64,000 bases of DNA from Eonycteris spelaea (Eukaryota > Chordata > Mammalia > Chiroptera > Pteropodidae): positions 3,596,001 to 3,660,000 of the forward strand of contig PUFA01000144.1 of NCBI GenBank assembly GCA_003508835.1, written 5' to 3'. Both the position numbers and the translations under genes were made by a program. Below, one piece after another: positions 33,655 to 46,084 of the stretch (position 1 is the stretch's first letter; every line of letters begins with the position of its first letter). The notes under the pieces are model-generated. The model did no database searches. It saw only the letters and a program-made list of their open reading frames with translations, and was not told where the DNA came from.

Positions 33655-34515
33655 TTCTCCTGGAACACAGCAGCCTCACAACTGCTGGCCCTGCCTCCTA
33701 GCTCTCTGCTCCCTCCAACTCATCCTGCATTCCAGCACTGAACAAGATTCCCAGTATTTACCTGGATCATGCCTCTGCTCAGAGGCCTTTGGGGCTCTCC
33801 AAAGAAATTGAACCTCCTCAGCCTGGCAATATACACTTTTTCTGATTTCTTACTTCTCCCTTTGCACAAACCCAGCCTGGGCTAAGTGGATGCCTTCATC
33901 GCTGCCTCTGCCCCTTACTCCTATCAGACTGTCCCATGGCAGTGTTTCCACGAAGCCTCCACACTAAACCTGCCTTCCACTGACTCGCAGGCAAGAGCTT
34001 CCTATTTAGAACTGTTTATTCTGAACCCTTTACTGCCACACATAAGACCCTGTGTGACCTGGCCCTGGCCAACCTTCCCCACCTCATGCCCCTCCACGCC
34101 CCACACTCACTCTCCGTGTGCCGCTTCCTGGAATGACTGGCTCCCTCCTCCCGAGGGCCCTTCCTCTTGCTGTTTTCTTGGTCTCCAACACTACACAACC
34201 CTGGCTCATGCCCCCTATGCTTCAGGTCTCACCTCAAAGGAGGTTTCCTCAGAGCCCAACCACTGCATCCCTCTCCACGTCGGGGTCATCGTTATGAGGC
34301 TCTCATAGCCTCACCGTTATCCTCTCATGTAGCTCTTTCACAGTTTGTAATTACACAATGGCATGCTTAATGTCTGTCTCCCCTACCAGAATGTAAGATT
34401 CATAGGCTGGAAGTAGGCCTGTTTCACTCACTATTTAATCCCAGCAATAAGGCCGGTATTATCTAGTAGGTTCTCAATAAAGATTTGGGGAATGAATGAA
34501 TGAATGAATGAATGA
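33655..34515 (+). mobile_element. L2 LINE 3' region, sense, with (GAAT)n tail
   Basis: Sense L2 from the end of ORF2 to its terminus: GGATCATGCCTCTGCTCAGA, ACCCTGTGTGACCTGGCCCT, CTTCAGGTCTCACCTCAAAG, TGTCTGTCTCCCCTACCAGA and GGTTCTCAATAAAG. It ends in a (GAAT)n run (34491-34514), the usual L2 terminal microsatellite. It is one of the best-preserved L2 copies here. Confidence 0.85.
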
Positions 34516-35679
34516 GAAAGATGAGACAACTTTTTAATTATGCAGAACATCCTTAGTGCCACATGGCAGACCACCTTCTGGGCTCATCTCCCCATAAGCA
34601 CTTCTACACTCCTGCCCTCAGCCCTCGTCACCCTCTGTCCACACACGGCTCATCCCTGCTGGACACAGGGAAGGGGCCTCTCCACACAGCTTCAGCTGGC
34701 GCAGACCTCACACTGAGCCTGGCCGGGCCCGGGCTCGTGTAGAATAAACAGCTCTAATCCAGACGGGTCTCGCTTTGCCCAGGAACTGGGCTTAGACACG
34801 TAGAATTCTGTGAATCTGATTTCCCCAGGCCCCAGGCCCCTCCCCAAGCAGCAGCCTCTGCTCCCCTGGTGGGGCCTCTGGACAGGAGCCAGGACTCTGC
34901 CACCCTCTGGGTCTTTCGCCTCCCACATCTCTCGGGCCCCCCAGCTCATAATCTCTCCTCCAAGATGTGAAAATATGTTTCAAGGCACTAACCAGGGAGG
35001 TCATTACTTCAAAGACCCTCTTGGCAAATTCTTTTATTGGCCCCAGTTTAAAAAGCCAGAGTCTTCTTATAATGGGGCTCCTTAGAGCAGAGCCCACCTG
35101 TGAAAATACTGCCCTCTTCAGGGACTGAGCCGGGCAGAGAAGGGCAGGCGCCAGGCCCCTCAGCTGCTCTCAGAGGAAGGGTGGGGAGGAGGTTCAGAAG
35201 AGCTTTCCCTAAAGAGAGGGAAACTCCTCCTGGCCAAAGACTGCAGATGGGCATTAACACTTTCAGGGCCCAGTGGAGGCAACCAGCAGAGTTCTGGCCC
35301 CAGGCAGTGCTCTCTTCAGTAGAAATTCAGTGCATCCAAGGGACTGACATTGGCCAAGCCATTTGTCCCTCCACTCCCCAGCCCTCTGAGCAGATGGCCT
35401 GGCCTCCATCTTTCAGGGATGGAGAGCAGTGGGATAGAAGTCGTTGGATCTCCTATACCCAGACATACAAGGATTCCTGACCTTAGTCCCTCCCTCTGGT
35501 TACCATGGAGAGCTGTCTGTCCACTCCAACCTTCACCACTCCATCCCCTGAGTCACACAGACATCTCCCCTTCTTCCTCAGGGATATCCCTCGTACGATT
35601 AGCACCCCTTCCCTCCCATGATTAGCCCTCCCGTGATTAATCTCTTGCTCTCTCTATTTTCTCCTCCCGTCAGCATTTA
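34516..35679. other. No gene recognised
   Basis: GC-rich unique-looking sequence. The 126-codon frame at 35100-35480 has no recognisable domain and is overlapped by opposite-strand frames. Confidence 0.45.
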
Positions 35680-36150
35680 TGACGCTTAAGTGTCTGCCAT
35701 GTTAAAACTACACCGCTCCAGCTGCTGCCATCTCCCCCTTCTCTCATTCAAAGCCAGCCTTCCAGAAGGACACACTCTTGCTGTCTTTCCTTCCTCACCC
35801 TTACTTTATCCTCAATCCATAGTAGTGCAATTTCCCACCACTTTCCTGAAACAGCCCTCTCCAGGTACCCCAAAGTCCTCCTTGCTGCTAATCCCGTTTC
35901 GGCAGCACATGGCCCTGCCTCTCTATCTTGAAAAGCTCCTTTTCCTTGCTTTCTCAGCGCAGCACACCCGAGCTGGCTCCTACCCTCCAGCTGCGGCTTC
36001 TCACTCGACAGCACGGGCCCTCTTCTGAATTCTGATTTGACTCTCCTTTTTCTTTCTCACCCCACACTCTTCTCAGGTGATCTCATCCACTTCCATGGCT
36101 CTAGCAACCAGAATCTTTATCTATAACCCAGAGCTCTCCCCTGAGCTTTG
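35680..36150 (+). mobile_element. L2 LINE ORF2 fragment, sense
   Basis: Sense L2 reverse transcriptase region, internally shortened. Key text is AAACTACACCGCTCCAGCTG, then CAGCTGCTGCCATCTCCCCC, and later CAGGTGATCTCATCCACTTC followed by CCCAGAGCTCTCCCCTGAGC. In intact L2 these positions lie before and after the YADD catalytic motif, which is not preserved here. Confidence 0.75.
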
Positions 36151-36154
36151 GACA

Positions 36155-36390
36155 TATATGTCCATTCATTCCTTTGTTCATTCGCTCGTTCATTTATTCA
36201 CGCATTCACTTGCTCAACAGATCGGGCACCTACCATGTTACCGTGTGCCAAGCACTGTTCTCAGGAGCAAAGCGGATCAAGCCTCTGTTCTTACGGGGCT
36301 TTACAATGTAGTAGAGACAAACACTGTGGAAGGAAACAAGATCATTCCATGCAGGAAAAGTGCAAACACAGAAGCGGGCTGGTCTGACTA
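36155..36390 (-). mobile_element. L2 LINE 3' end, minus
   Basis: Complement of an L2 terminus, starting with a (CATT)-rich run (CATTCATTCCTTTGTTCATT) and followed by GGGCACCTACCATG, GTGCCAAGCACTGTTCTC and GGATCAAGCCTCTGTTCTTA. It stands back to back with the sense L2 fragment to its left. Confidence 0.85.
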
Positions 36391-36689
36391 GTGGCCAAGG
36401 GGACTGTATCTCCCAAGGTTGACTCAGGAAGCAGAGACATGGTGATTATTAAGAAATGGGGGATATATTATAAGAAGACATTACGAAATTGTGGGAAAAG
36501 CTTTGGAAGCAGAAGTTCTAAAGCGGGAAATGGAAGATCAGAAGAAAGCCACAAACCAGCCCTCTGAGGCCAGGCATGTCCAGCCAAGAGTGGGCCCTGA
36601 GAACAGTTGGTGGAGAAGTCTGTGGAAGGCTGTTTTCTCTAAACCTGGTGGTGAGCTGGACTGGGAGTAGCGAAGAAATTCAGAGAGCC

Positions 36690-37340
36690 ATTATCTTTCA
36701 CCTGGATTACTGCTAAGTTTGCTAATCAGTCTCCCTGACACTATTCTTATCTCACTCCAATGTATCCTTCACACTACAGCCTAAGCAGTCTTTCTGAAAT
36801 GCAGCCCTCAGCTGTCAGTCCCTTTCTTAACATGCTTCCTGCTCCCCATTACCTTCCAGATAGTGTTCAGACTCATCAGAAGGCTGACAGGGCTCATCAA
36901 GGCCCTGCCTAGCACACCGGCCTTTGTCTCTTGCTTCTCCATCTTACAGAGACTGCCTGCATACCACACTCACCCCAGCTCTCCAGACTCTCACTAGATA
37001 GAACTTTCTTTTGTTCGTCATGCTCTCATTCTCTTCTATACCCCAGGACACTCTTTTTTTTCCCCTCACATTCTTTTCCTGGCCAGTTTTTACTCACCCT
37101 GCTGGACTCAGCTTGTACACTTCCTCCTCTAGGAAGCTTCTATGACACCCGCCTCATAGACATCTGGGCTCTTCCTACATGTTCAACCAGATCCTGTATT
37201 AGATCCTCTCTTTGCCCTGGTCTCATGCTCAGGTGTCATGGTGCCTCACTTGCTTAGGAATGCCATGAGGGAAGAGGCCATGCTATGACCAGCACATGCC
37301 GGCATTGTAAGTATTTGATGAGGACTTGTTGAATTAACAC
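36690..37340 (+). mobile_element. L2 LINE 3' region, sense
   Basis: Sense L2: TTACTGCTAAGTTTGCTAAT, GTCTCCCTGACACTATTCTT, AGTCTTTCTGAAATGCAGCC and CAGACTCATCAGAAGGCTG, then CTTCCTCCTCTAGGAAGCTT and the terminal GGACTTGTTGAATTAA. It is diverged but continuous. Confidence 0.75.
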
Positions 37341-39229
37341 AGGTTTACAAGACCTGTAAAATAAAACATAAATATGATTATTCTGTAATGTTCTTGTGAA
37401 AGCAGGATACAAAATTTTGTATATACTCAGATTGCAATTTATAAAATAAATGCAATAAAAATGTATGCAGAGTTAAAAAAAAGAATGAAAGAGTGAGATG
37501 TAACTGTTAATAAAGATTTATCTCTGCTTAGTGAATGAGTGACTTTTCTTCTACATTTCAGTTTCAAACTGTTCTTTAACGTTTAAAAAATCGCCATTAA
37601 ATATTTTTCAAAAGCAATAAATTGCTCTCTTACCACCTACTTCTATTTTTATATTCACATTCCTTCCTAACCACATTTGTTCTCTACTTCCAAGAATGGA
37701 GATCTCCGTCTCAGACAGAGAAAGCCAGATTTTTTCTTTCAGTAGGAGTTGACTGACCTGTCTTCTCTCTGTCATCTGCTCCCAGATACCATCTGCCAGA
37801 AAACATGTTCCTTATTCCTTCTTTATTTTTCCTGTTTTGTATGACAGAAAGTAATCATGAGGGTTTTGATAATTGTGTCAGAACAAGGTACTGATGGATA
37901 TATATAAAGACATAACTGGCCCAGGTGTGGCTCCCATATTTGGCTTTCAACAATAAGCTTCGCCCAGAATCCCTGAAGGGAATATACACACAGAAGACAA
38001 AATAAGGCAAAAGAGCCCTTTGTTCCCAGTGGGGAGTTTGCCTAAACACCAGCGCAGAGCTGAACTAGGTCTTCATTGGCCATGCTGGGTGACCTTCTCC
38101 TCTCCAGGTGAGCCCAGCCTCAGATCCTGCTGCTCTCACCATGTGAGGAAGGGCAATCCTGAGCACCCCTGATCAGGAAGAAGAGGAGGGTGCACTGTGC
38201 AGTGAAAAGTGTGTTGGCCCTAGGACCCGGAGCAGCAGTGGTCTGGAAGGCTTGCCCTAGCAGTGGGAACATCAACTTATTAGCCCAGTGAAAGTTAGTA
38301 AACACTGAATCCAGGAGAGAAATCAGTCCACACTTCTGGCACTGTGGACCAGTTTTCACACTAAGTGCCCTCAGTACAGGAGGGAGAGGGGAAGAGAAAA
38401 GCAGGTAGGCGCCTGGTTCTCCTTCTAGAGACTAATGCTTGAGTTGACTTTTTGCATTTTTTCAAGCCCGAGTTTATTCTGAAATCTGATCTCTAGATAC
38501 ACCACTCTCCAAGATATGTTTATATCTTATTTTAGCTCTGTTCATGAGAGACTCCCCTTAGGAGCCTAATATGAAACTACTTACATTAGAACACTTGGTT
38601 GGAAGTGATAGAAATTCATTTCAAACAAACTCAAAGTATTAAAGGGGAAATTCACGTAGCCAACTCACAGTGAAAATAGAAATAGATCTGGCCTTCAGGG
38701 ACAACAGGATCAGGGGACCAAATTCTGTCTGGATTGGATCTCTCTTCTCTGTGGATGAGCTTTATTCTTTATTCTCTGGCTTTCATGTATTATAGGAGAC
38801 ATGGCCACAGGGATATTTCAGACTCTTCTTCTTATAGCTTTTGGCCTGAGAGGAAAAAAAAGCTTGCCCAGGGAGGAGCTTTGATTGGCCAGCTTACATC
38901 ACATCTTCATACCTGGCCGAAATGCTATAGCCCACAAGATATCTCATGAGTATGGCCAGGAAATTGTTCCTCATTGAACTGGGGGGCAGAGGGAGGAATG
39001 TTGGAAAGAAAGAACCAACAGTCCCTCACAAAGGTTTTGAACAGAGACCAGAAAGCCTGAGCATCAAGGGACAAGCAACATGAGAGAGATAAATGGGGGA
39101 AGGCTCAGGGCACGATTCAGATGATTTGTAAGTTGAGAGTCTGGGAACCAGAGGAGAGATTTGTCTGCAAAGGATGACATACAAGGGAAGGAAAATAGTT
39201 TTATATCCTGTTATAATGAGTTAATATTA
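37341..39229. other. No gene recognised; unnamed repeat at 38590-38960
   Basis: AT content rises from here. At 38590-38960 the text (TTGGTTGGAAGTGATAGAAA, CAAACAAACTCAAAG, later GGAGCTTTGATTGGCCAGC) resembles a common mammalian interspersed repeat that opens 'gcaagtaacagaaa', which I cannot name. A similar opening occurs at 57748-57790. The rest is unassigned. Confidence 0.45.
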
Positions 39230-39775
39230 TTGTAGAAATACTGTCCTGTTTCACTTATTTTTTGAAATCCCTATTTTAATACCTATGTATTTTTCCATAG
39301 ATATACCATAATCTAACCATCAAGTATAATCAATCTTCTAGACTATTCCCATTTTGCTCTTATAAATAATGTGTGCTAAGCATCCTTAAATGCATCTGCA
39401 TTATATTTTTTATTTCTTCATAAGAAATTCCTAAAAGTGGAATTACTGGTTGAAGAGTATAAATCTTTATAAGGCTCTTGATGGTTCCAAATATTTGAGT
39501 CTTGGTGTCTGGAAAGAACAAATTTCTTTCCAGAAAATTTTTATCAGTTCATACTCCCACAGCTGTGAATTAACAGTGTCATATCACACTCTTGCAAGCA
39601 CTAGTACTATTTTTTTCAATCTTTGTTAATTTGCTAGTCTAAAAAAGACATCTCATTTTAATTTGCATATTTTGATTATTAGCCATGTTTAAAAACTATT
39701 TAATGTATTTATTAATCTTTCATAACTTTGTTTCAAAGCCCTTTGTATTTTAAGAACACTATCTTTTGCCATATT
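39230..39775 (-). mobile_element. L1 LINE 3' region, minus
   Basis: Complement of an old L1 3' UTR/ORF2 end. Recognisable blocks are CTTATAAATAATGTGTGCTA, CCTAAAAGTGGAATTACTGG, a region with CATACTCCCACAGCTGTGAA and ATCTCATTTTAATTTGCATA. Confidence 0.8.
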
Positions 39776-40720
39776 TGTTGGAGATATTAGAGATATTGTT
39801 CAATGTTCTAAATTGTCCATGGACATTGGAAAATAGGATGCAAATTTTATATTACTATTTAAACTATTTAGATGAATAGTGGTCGGTTAAAAATGTCTCA
39901 AGAAAGTTTGCTTTTGTAAATCTCTTTCTACAGTTCTAGTAGGTTTTGTTTTGTGCCTTTTGATGCTCTAATGTTTGTAGCATTAAGCATTGAGTTTGAA
40001 AAGGAAAAAGATGGCCTCCTGTAAGTGGGTCATTTGAGGAGGCTATCTATCATAAAGGGACAATGTGCAAAGGGTGGTTCTGAGGTGGTGAAACTGCAGT
40101 GGTAGTACAGTACTCAAGGGCTAGAAACAGCAGGGGATCATCCACTTCAGTAGACTGTAAGGGGCAAGGGTGAGAGCAGATAGGAATCTGGGAGCAGGGA
40201 AGACCTATGGGAGCTGTGACCTCAGGGGAGGAACAGAATCAACCTATAGCACTCTTGCAAGACGACTGCTAGGGAACTAAGCACTGCAGCCCCAATCTCC
40301 AACTCCCCCTCAACCTCCTGCTGGTGCTCTCCAATGGCCAAACCCAAGTGCAAGCAGGGGGAATGGGAGCTGTCAGTGTGGCCCCTATAGGTTAGCCTGC
40401 TGGGGCCAGAGCAGAGAGGAGATGGAGGAAAAGTGGCTCTGGGGAAGAAAATAGAAGGTCTCCAGAATACAGATTCTTTACTATTAAAAAGTCCTTAGGC
40501 ACATTAACTCTAATCAATAGAAACTGAACTTCTGTGATCCTCTTTGTCTTTAATTCTCCTTTATCTGATTTCTTATTTACATGTTTCCTCAATGTAATTT
40601 AGTCTACACATTTTCTAATGGTGTCAGATTGATTTTATTTATTATGTACTTAGCTTGCACTTATGCTTGAAAATTTGAACTCTGAACTAAGAGTAAGGGG
40701 AAAATATGTAGACACTGGAC
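39776..40720. other. No gene recognised; possible unnamed repeat
   Basis: Mixed sequence. At 40250-40450 the text (CTCTCCAATGGCCAAACCCA, GGTTAGCCTGCTGGGGCCAG, GAAAAGTGGCTCTGG) resembles the end of a common interspersed repeat of unknown name. No exon pattern was seen. Confidence 0.4.
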
Positions 40721-40724
40721 AGAG

Positions 40725-41150
40725 ACTGTAACTTGTCCTCTAATAATATCTATTTCCCTCTCTTCTCTATAGTAACAGAACCCTCGGTTATCACCTGGAC
40801 ACATGGCTGTTCAGAATAAAGACCATTTCCCAGCCTTTCATGTAGCTAAGTTGGCCATGGGAGTAAGATCTGGCCAATAGGATGTGCAAAAAAGTGATGT
40901 AGTCAATACTGATTATTTCCCTGAAGGAAGGACCATGAGCCTTCTTTCTCATTCCTCCACCCTACTGCATGGAGCATGAATTGGTAGGGTCACCTGAACC
41001 ATAGAGATGCTGGAAAAAGGGACCTACCTGGACCACCAGGCTTGCTTATTCCAGACACCAGATGGTAAATTCATAAACTTCTCTTACATTTGAATTGCTA
41101 TTGTTTGGGGTGTTACACCAAGCCTAATTACCAACTATGCATTACAGATA
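40725..41150 (+). mobile_element. MaLR-type LTR, sense, probable
   Basis: This shows GTAGCTAAGTTGGCCATGGG, TCTGGCCAATAGGATGTGCA and, near the end, TAAATTCATAAACTTCTCTT with an ATTGTTTGGGGTGTTACA block. That order fits the 3' two thirds of a MaLR (MLT1-like) LTR. No retroviral internal region was seen. Confidence 0.5.
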
Positions 41151-41194
41151 TCAAGGAACAGAATTTTAGTCATCCATTTAAAGAGGAAAAGAGA

Positions 41195-41410
41195 ATAGAG
41201 ATTCACATTTTCTGAGCACCTACTATATGTTTTCACCTATATATTATATTTAATCCTCCCAATAATCCTACAAAATCAGAACTATTATGCCCATTGTAAC
41301 TCATGAGGAGACAAGCTAGGTTAGCTTAAAAAACTTGCTCATGGTCACACAGCTAAAACCTGACTAGATCAGGATTTGAAGCAGGGTGTATTTATCTGGT
41401 TCCAAGGTCA
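41195..41410 (-). mobile_element. MIR SINE
   Basis: Reverse-oriented MIR: TTCTGAGCACCTACTATATG, TTTAATCCTCCCAATAATCC, CATGGTCACACAGC and AGGATTTGAAGCAGGGTGTA. Confidence 0.85.
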
Positions 41411-42270
41411 AGGTTCCCTTCATGTCAATCTTCTGAAGATGAGTGAACAGAAAAGAGACTCTTAACTGGGCCAAGAGCACACTTATGTACAGGCCTTAAT
41501 CATCTAATATCCCCTAGAACCAATGCGCTTTTGGGAAACAAATAGATAAACCATAACACCTTGTCATCTTAGCAGCTATTGTTTACAACCAGAATTCATT
41601 TTCAGCTCTGGGGAATAGCCATGAGCCCTCAGCTCTGGGGCTTTGTGAGTAATAAGAAATACAAGAACTCAGTCTCCCACTGTCAGAGAGAGAAGTCTCA
41701 GAAGACTGAGATACATCATGCAGAAAGTCAACATTCGTGACTCTCATGCCATTGCCAGCACCATCCTTACAGCTGCCTCGATTTGGAGAAAATGACATTT
41801 CTCATTTCTCTTCTTCGCATACTGATGGCAGGAAATGGGAGAAAAGAATCATGGAAGCTTTGGATCATTTTTATACTTCTCAAAGATAGTAAGGAAATGA
41901 ATTGGGTTAAGAAATGTGTACAGTTCTGAATATCATTGAGTTGTCATTACTGGGCTCCACATTTGTACTTTCTTGGGCTCTGTCTCAGATGGCTACTTTG
42001 GGGTGTAGTGAGAAGTTAGCCAATGTTTAAAATGTCAAGTTGTCACTGTTGTTGTCTAATATGACCCCTCATTATCCATATGAAAGTGCATATCCTGTGT
42101 GTTGCTGAAAGATCCAGTCCTTAGGGGTAACAAAAGTTTGTGGGTTCTATGCAAAAAGGGAGAGAACGACCCCTTCTCCATTGATTTGCCATTTGACCTC
42201 TAAACAAGTCCGGACGCTGGTGTTCTCTGCAAGTTTCTCTTTAAACTAATTTATAAATTTCTCTGTTCTA
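41411..42270. other. No gene recognised
   Basis: Unique-looking. No repeat or exon pattern was identified. Confidence 0.45.
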
Positions 42271-42385
42271 AGGTACAGGTCTGGGGAGTAAGTCATTCAT
42301 TTCTTGCATATGAATGTCCAATTGTTACAAAACCATTAGTTGAAAAGATTATCCTTTCTTCATTGCATTTTTGTCAAAAATCAAT
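42271..42385 (-). mobile_element. Outer L1, minus, left piece
   Basis: Complement of L1 ORF2 text: CATTTCTTGCATATGAATGT, CATTAGTTGAAAAGATTATC and TTTGTCAAAAATCAAT. It stops abruptly at 42385 and continues, in the same orientation and in register with the L1 consensus, at about 43565. The intervening 1.2 kb is therefore a later insertion. Confidence 0.85.
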
Positions 42386-43554
42386 ATACCAACTTCATAC
42401 CATATACAAAAAATAACTTGAAACGAACCAAAGACTTAAAGATAAATATAAGAGCTAAAAACAGAATTCTTAGAAGATGGGTTTAAGTCTCTATGACCTT
42501 GGTTTTGTAGACGTGATGACAAAAACATGGGTAGTAGAAAAAAATAGATAAATGGACTGTAATAAAATTCAGAACTTTGTGCATCATAGGACACTATCAA
42601 GAAAGCGAAAGAACAACCTATAAAATGGAAAACAATGCAAATCATATAGCTGATAAGGGTATAGTACCCAGAATACATTTTTAAAAAAACTCACACAACT
42701 CAATAATAAAAAGACAACAATTTAAAAATGGGCAAAAGGTCTGAACAGATAAATAAATGGGCTAAACACAGGAGAAGATGCTCAGTATTACTAGTCATTT
42801 GGGAAAAGCAAATCAAAACCACAATGCGATACCACTTCAAACCCACTAGGATGTCCATAATAAAACAAAACAAAACCAGAAAATGACAAGCGTTGGTGAA
42901 GATGAAGAGAAATTAGAATCCTCAGATATTGCCGGTGGAAATGTAAAATGACACAGCAGCTATATAAAACAGTTTGGCTGATATTCAATAAATTAAACAT
43001 AGAATTACCATATGACCCAGCAATTCCATTTCTAGGTATATATCCAAAAGATTTGAAAACATGTTCAAACAAAAATTTATACACAATGGTCCATAACAAC
43101 ACTACTCACAATAGCCCAAATGTGGAAATGACCCGAAAGTCCATTAACTGATGAATGAATAAACAAAATGTGGCATATCCATACAATTCTATATTATTCA
43201 GGCATAAAATGAAACGAACTGATATATGCTCCAGTATGGATACACTTCGAAAACATTATGCTAAGTAAAAGAAGCCAGGTACAAAAAGCTATATATTGTA
43301 TGATTCCATTTATAAGATCTATACAAAATAGGCAAATCCACAGATACAGAAGATTAGAGATTGTGAGGAGCTGTGGACAGAGGGAGCGCTTAATGCGAAC
43401 AGTGTTTTCTTTTGAGGTGCTGAACTTTTTCTGCATCTAGATATTTGCTATGGTGCACAGCATTGTATATGTATTAAATGCCAATGAATAGTACTCTTTA
43501 AAATGATTAAAATGGTAAATTTCATGTTATGTATATTTACCATACCAACAACAA
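42386..43554 (+). mobile_element. Inner L1, sense, inserted in another L1
   Basis: A 5'-truncated sense L1 holding the last part of ORF2 and the 3' UTR: ACCATATACAAAAAATAACT, CATAGGACACTATCAAGAAA, AATCAAAACCACAATGCGAT, TGACCCAGCAATTCCATTTC, then the 3' UTR to about 43550. It is flanked by a probable target duplication, AAAAATCAAT (42376-42385) and AAAAAGCAAT (43555-43564). The right copy merges with a short A run that would be its tail. It is inactive. Confidence 0.88.
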
Positions 43555-43745
43555 AAAAAGCAATTGGTCACATTTGTGTGGGTCTCTTTGCAGACCCTCT
43601 GTTGAGACATTGACTTATGTGTCCATCCCTTTATGCATATCACATTTTTGATTACTGTAGCTTTGCAGTACATTTTTAAATTAGGTAGTGTGATTCCTCC
43701 AACTTTATTCTTTTTCAAAAATGGTTTTGACTATTCTAGTTCCTT
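43555..43745 (-). mobile_element. Outer L1, minus, right piece
   Basis: This resumes the outer minus-strand L1: TGGTCACATTTGTGTGGGTC, TTTTTGATTACTGTAGCTTT and GTGATTCCTCCAACTTTATT. Joined to 42271-42385 it gives continuous L1 ORF2 text, which proves the nesting. Confidence 0.85.
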
Positions 43746-44543
43746 TGCTTTTTATATAAATTTTTACCAGTTTTATTGAAATACAAGTCCCTTACCACTA
43801 AAATTCACCAATTTAAAGCATACAGTTTAATGGGTTTTAGTATATCCACATACATGTGCAACCATCACCACGATCAATTTTAAAACATTTTTATAACCTC
43901 AAAAAGAAATCCCTTACTTTTATCTATCATCTCCCTACTCCCAGACCTAAGCAATCACTTACCTACTTTCTGTCTCTGTAGAATTTCTTGTTCTGAACTT
44001 TCATATGAATGAAATCATATAATATGGTTTTTGTTACTGTCATTTTTCGCTTAGCCTTTACAGTTCATCAGTGTTGGAGCATGTATCAGTACTTTGTTTC
44101 TTTTGATGGCTGAATCATATAACATTGTATAGATATACCACTGTTTATCCATTCATTTGTTAATGGACACATGGTTGTTTGCATATGTTGGCTATTATAA
44201 ATAATGCTGCTATAAACATTTGTGTGCAAGTTTTTGTTTATACATATGTTTTCATGTCTCTTGCATATTTATATAGGAGTGGAATTATGAGGTCATATGG
44301 AACTTTATGTTTAACTTATTGAGGAACTGCCAAATTGTTTTCCAAAGTGGCTGTACCATTTTATATATCCACCAGCAGTCAGTGATCTGATTGATTTTTA
44401 AATGTTGAACCAATCTGCATTCTCTGGGATAAATCTAATTTTGCTATACTGTGTTATTCTTTTTATACATTGCTAAGCTCAATTTGCTAACATTTTGTTA
44501 AAGACTTTTGCTTCTAAGTTCATGAAAAAATATTAATCTATAG

Positions 44544-44755
44544 TTTTCTTTCTCTCCTTCCTTCCTTCCTTCCTTCCTTCCTTCCTTCCTTCCTTCCTTC
44601 CTTCCTTCCTTCCTTCCTTCCTTCCTTCCTTCCTTCCTTCCTTCCTTCCTTTCTCCCTCCCTCCTTCTCTCCCTCCCTCTCTCCCTCTCTCTCTTTCTCT
44701 TTCTTTCTTTCTTGCTTGCTTGCTTGCTTGCTTGCTTTTTCTTTCTTTCTTTCTT
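44544..44755 (+). repeat. Polypyrimidine microsatellite, (CTTC)n and variants
   Basis: About 210 bases, almost purine-free on the plus strand. About 24 tandem CTTC units (44553-44651) are followed by TCCC/TC-rich variants, TTTC units, about six CTTG units and again CTTT. It sits inside the minus-strand L1. Long mirror-symmetric pyrimidine tracts of this sort can form triplex DNA and are usually length-polymorphic. Confidence 0.97.
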
Positions 44756-46084
44756 GTTACTTACTTTGGTTTGTTAATGCCAATATAAAATAAATTGAGA
44801 AGTGTTCCCTCTTCTGTTTTCTGGTTGTTTAAAATTGCTGTTATTTCTTCTTTAAATGTTTAGTAAAATTTACTATTAACTTATTTGGGTCTGGAGACTT
44901 TCTTTTTCTGAAGATTTAAACTAAAATTCAATTTATTTAATAGTTACAGAACTCTTTAGATTATTTAATTTTGATTGAATTTTGTCAGTTTTTGGTTTTT
45001 GAAAGTTGTATTTCATTAAAGGTATAAGATGTGTGTTTAGAGTTGTTTATTTCTTTATTATCCTTTTAATGACTGTAAATTTTGTAGTATTATACCTTTT
45101 TTTATCACTGTTATCAGTAATTTGTGTCATCTCTTTCTTCATAAGTCTTGCTGATAGTTGTATTAAATTTATCAATTTTATTGATCTTTTAAAAATCAGC
45201 TTTTGGTTTGAATGATTTTTTTCTCTTCTAAGTTTCATTGATATCTTCCCTTTTCTTTATTATGTCTTTGTTTCTGCTTTCATTAGGCTTATTTTGCTGT
45301 ATTTTTTTCCTAGTTTCTCAAATGTGGAAGCTTAGGTTATTGATTGAAGAATTTTACTTTTTTCCTAATATAAGCATATAATACAATGAATTTCTCTCTA
45401 AATGATACTTTAGCTTCAGTCTACCACTTATTAGATTATGTTTTAATTAATTTTTTATTTTAAAATATTTTCTAATATCCCCTGAGACTTTTTTTTTGAC
45501 CCATGTATTACTTAGAAGTATAATATTTACTTCTTGTGTATTTGGACATTTTCCTATTATCTTTCTTTTATTAATTTCTAGAAAATGCTGTTTTTGTTAG
45601 ACAGCATACTTCATGTGATCTTAATTCTTTTAAATTTTTAGACTTATTATATGACCCAGGATAGACCTATCTTGGTGAATGCTCGATAAGCACTTGAAAA
45701 GAATGTGAACTCTGCTACTTTTCAGTGGAATGTCCTATAAATGCTAGTTAGATACAGTTAATCATGTTGTTCAGTTCTATGCTGATTTTTTAACTCCCAG
45801 TTCCATCAGTTATACAGAGTGTTGAAGTCTCTAAACTATAATTTTGAATTTATCTATTTCTCTCTTTAATTCCATTAGTCTTTGCTTTCTGTACCTTGTA
45901 GCTTTGTTCTTAAGTACAAATGCATTTAGGACTGGTATGATTTTTTGATGAATTAATCCTCTTATCATTATGCAATGCTTTTAATCTCTGGTAACTTTTC
46001 TGTTCTGAAGTCTCCTTCATCTGATATTATTAAAGGCCACTTCAATTTTTTTTTTATTGGTGTTTGCATTAATGATCTTTTCTA

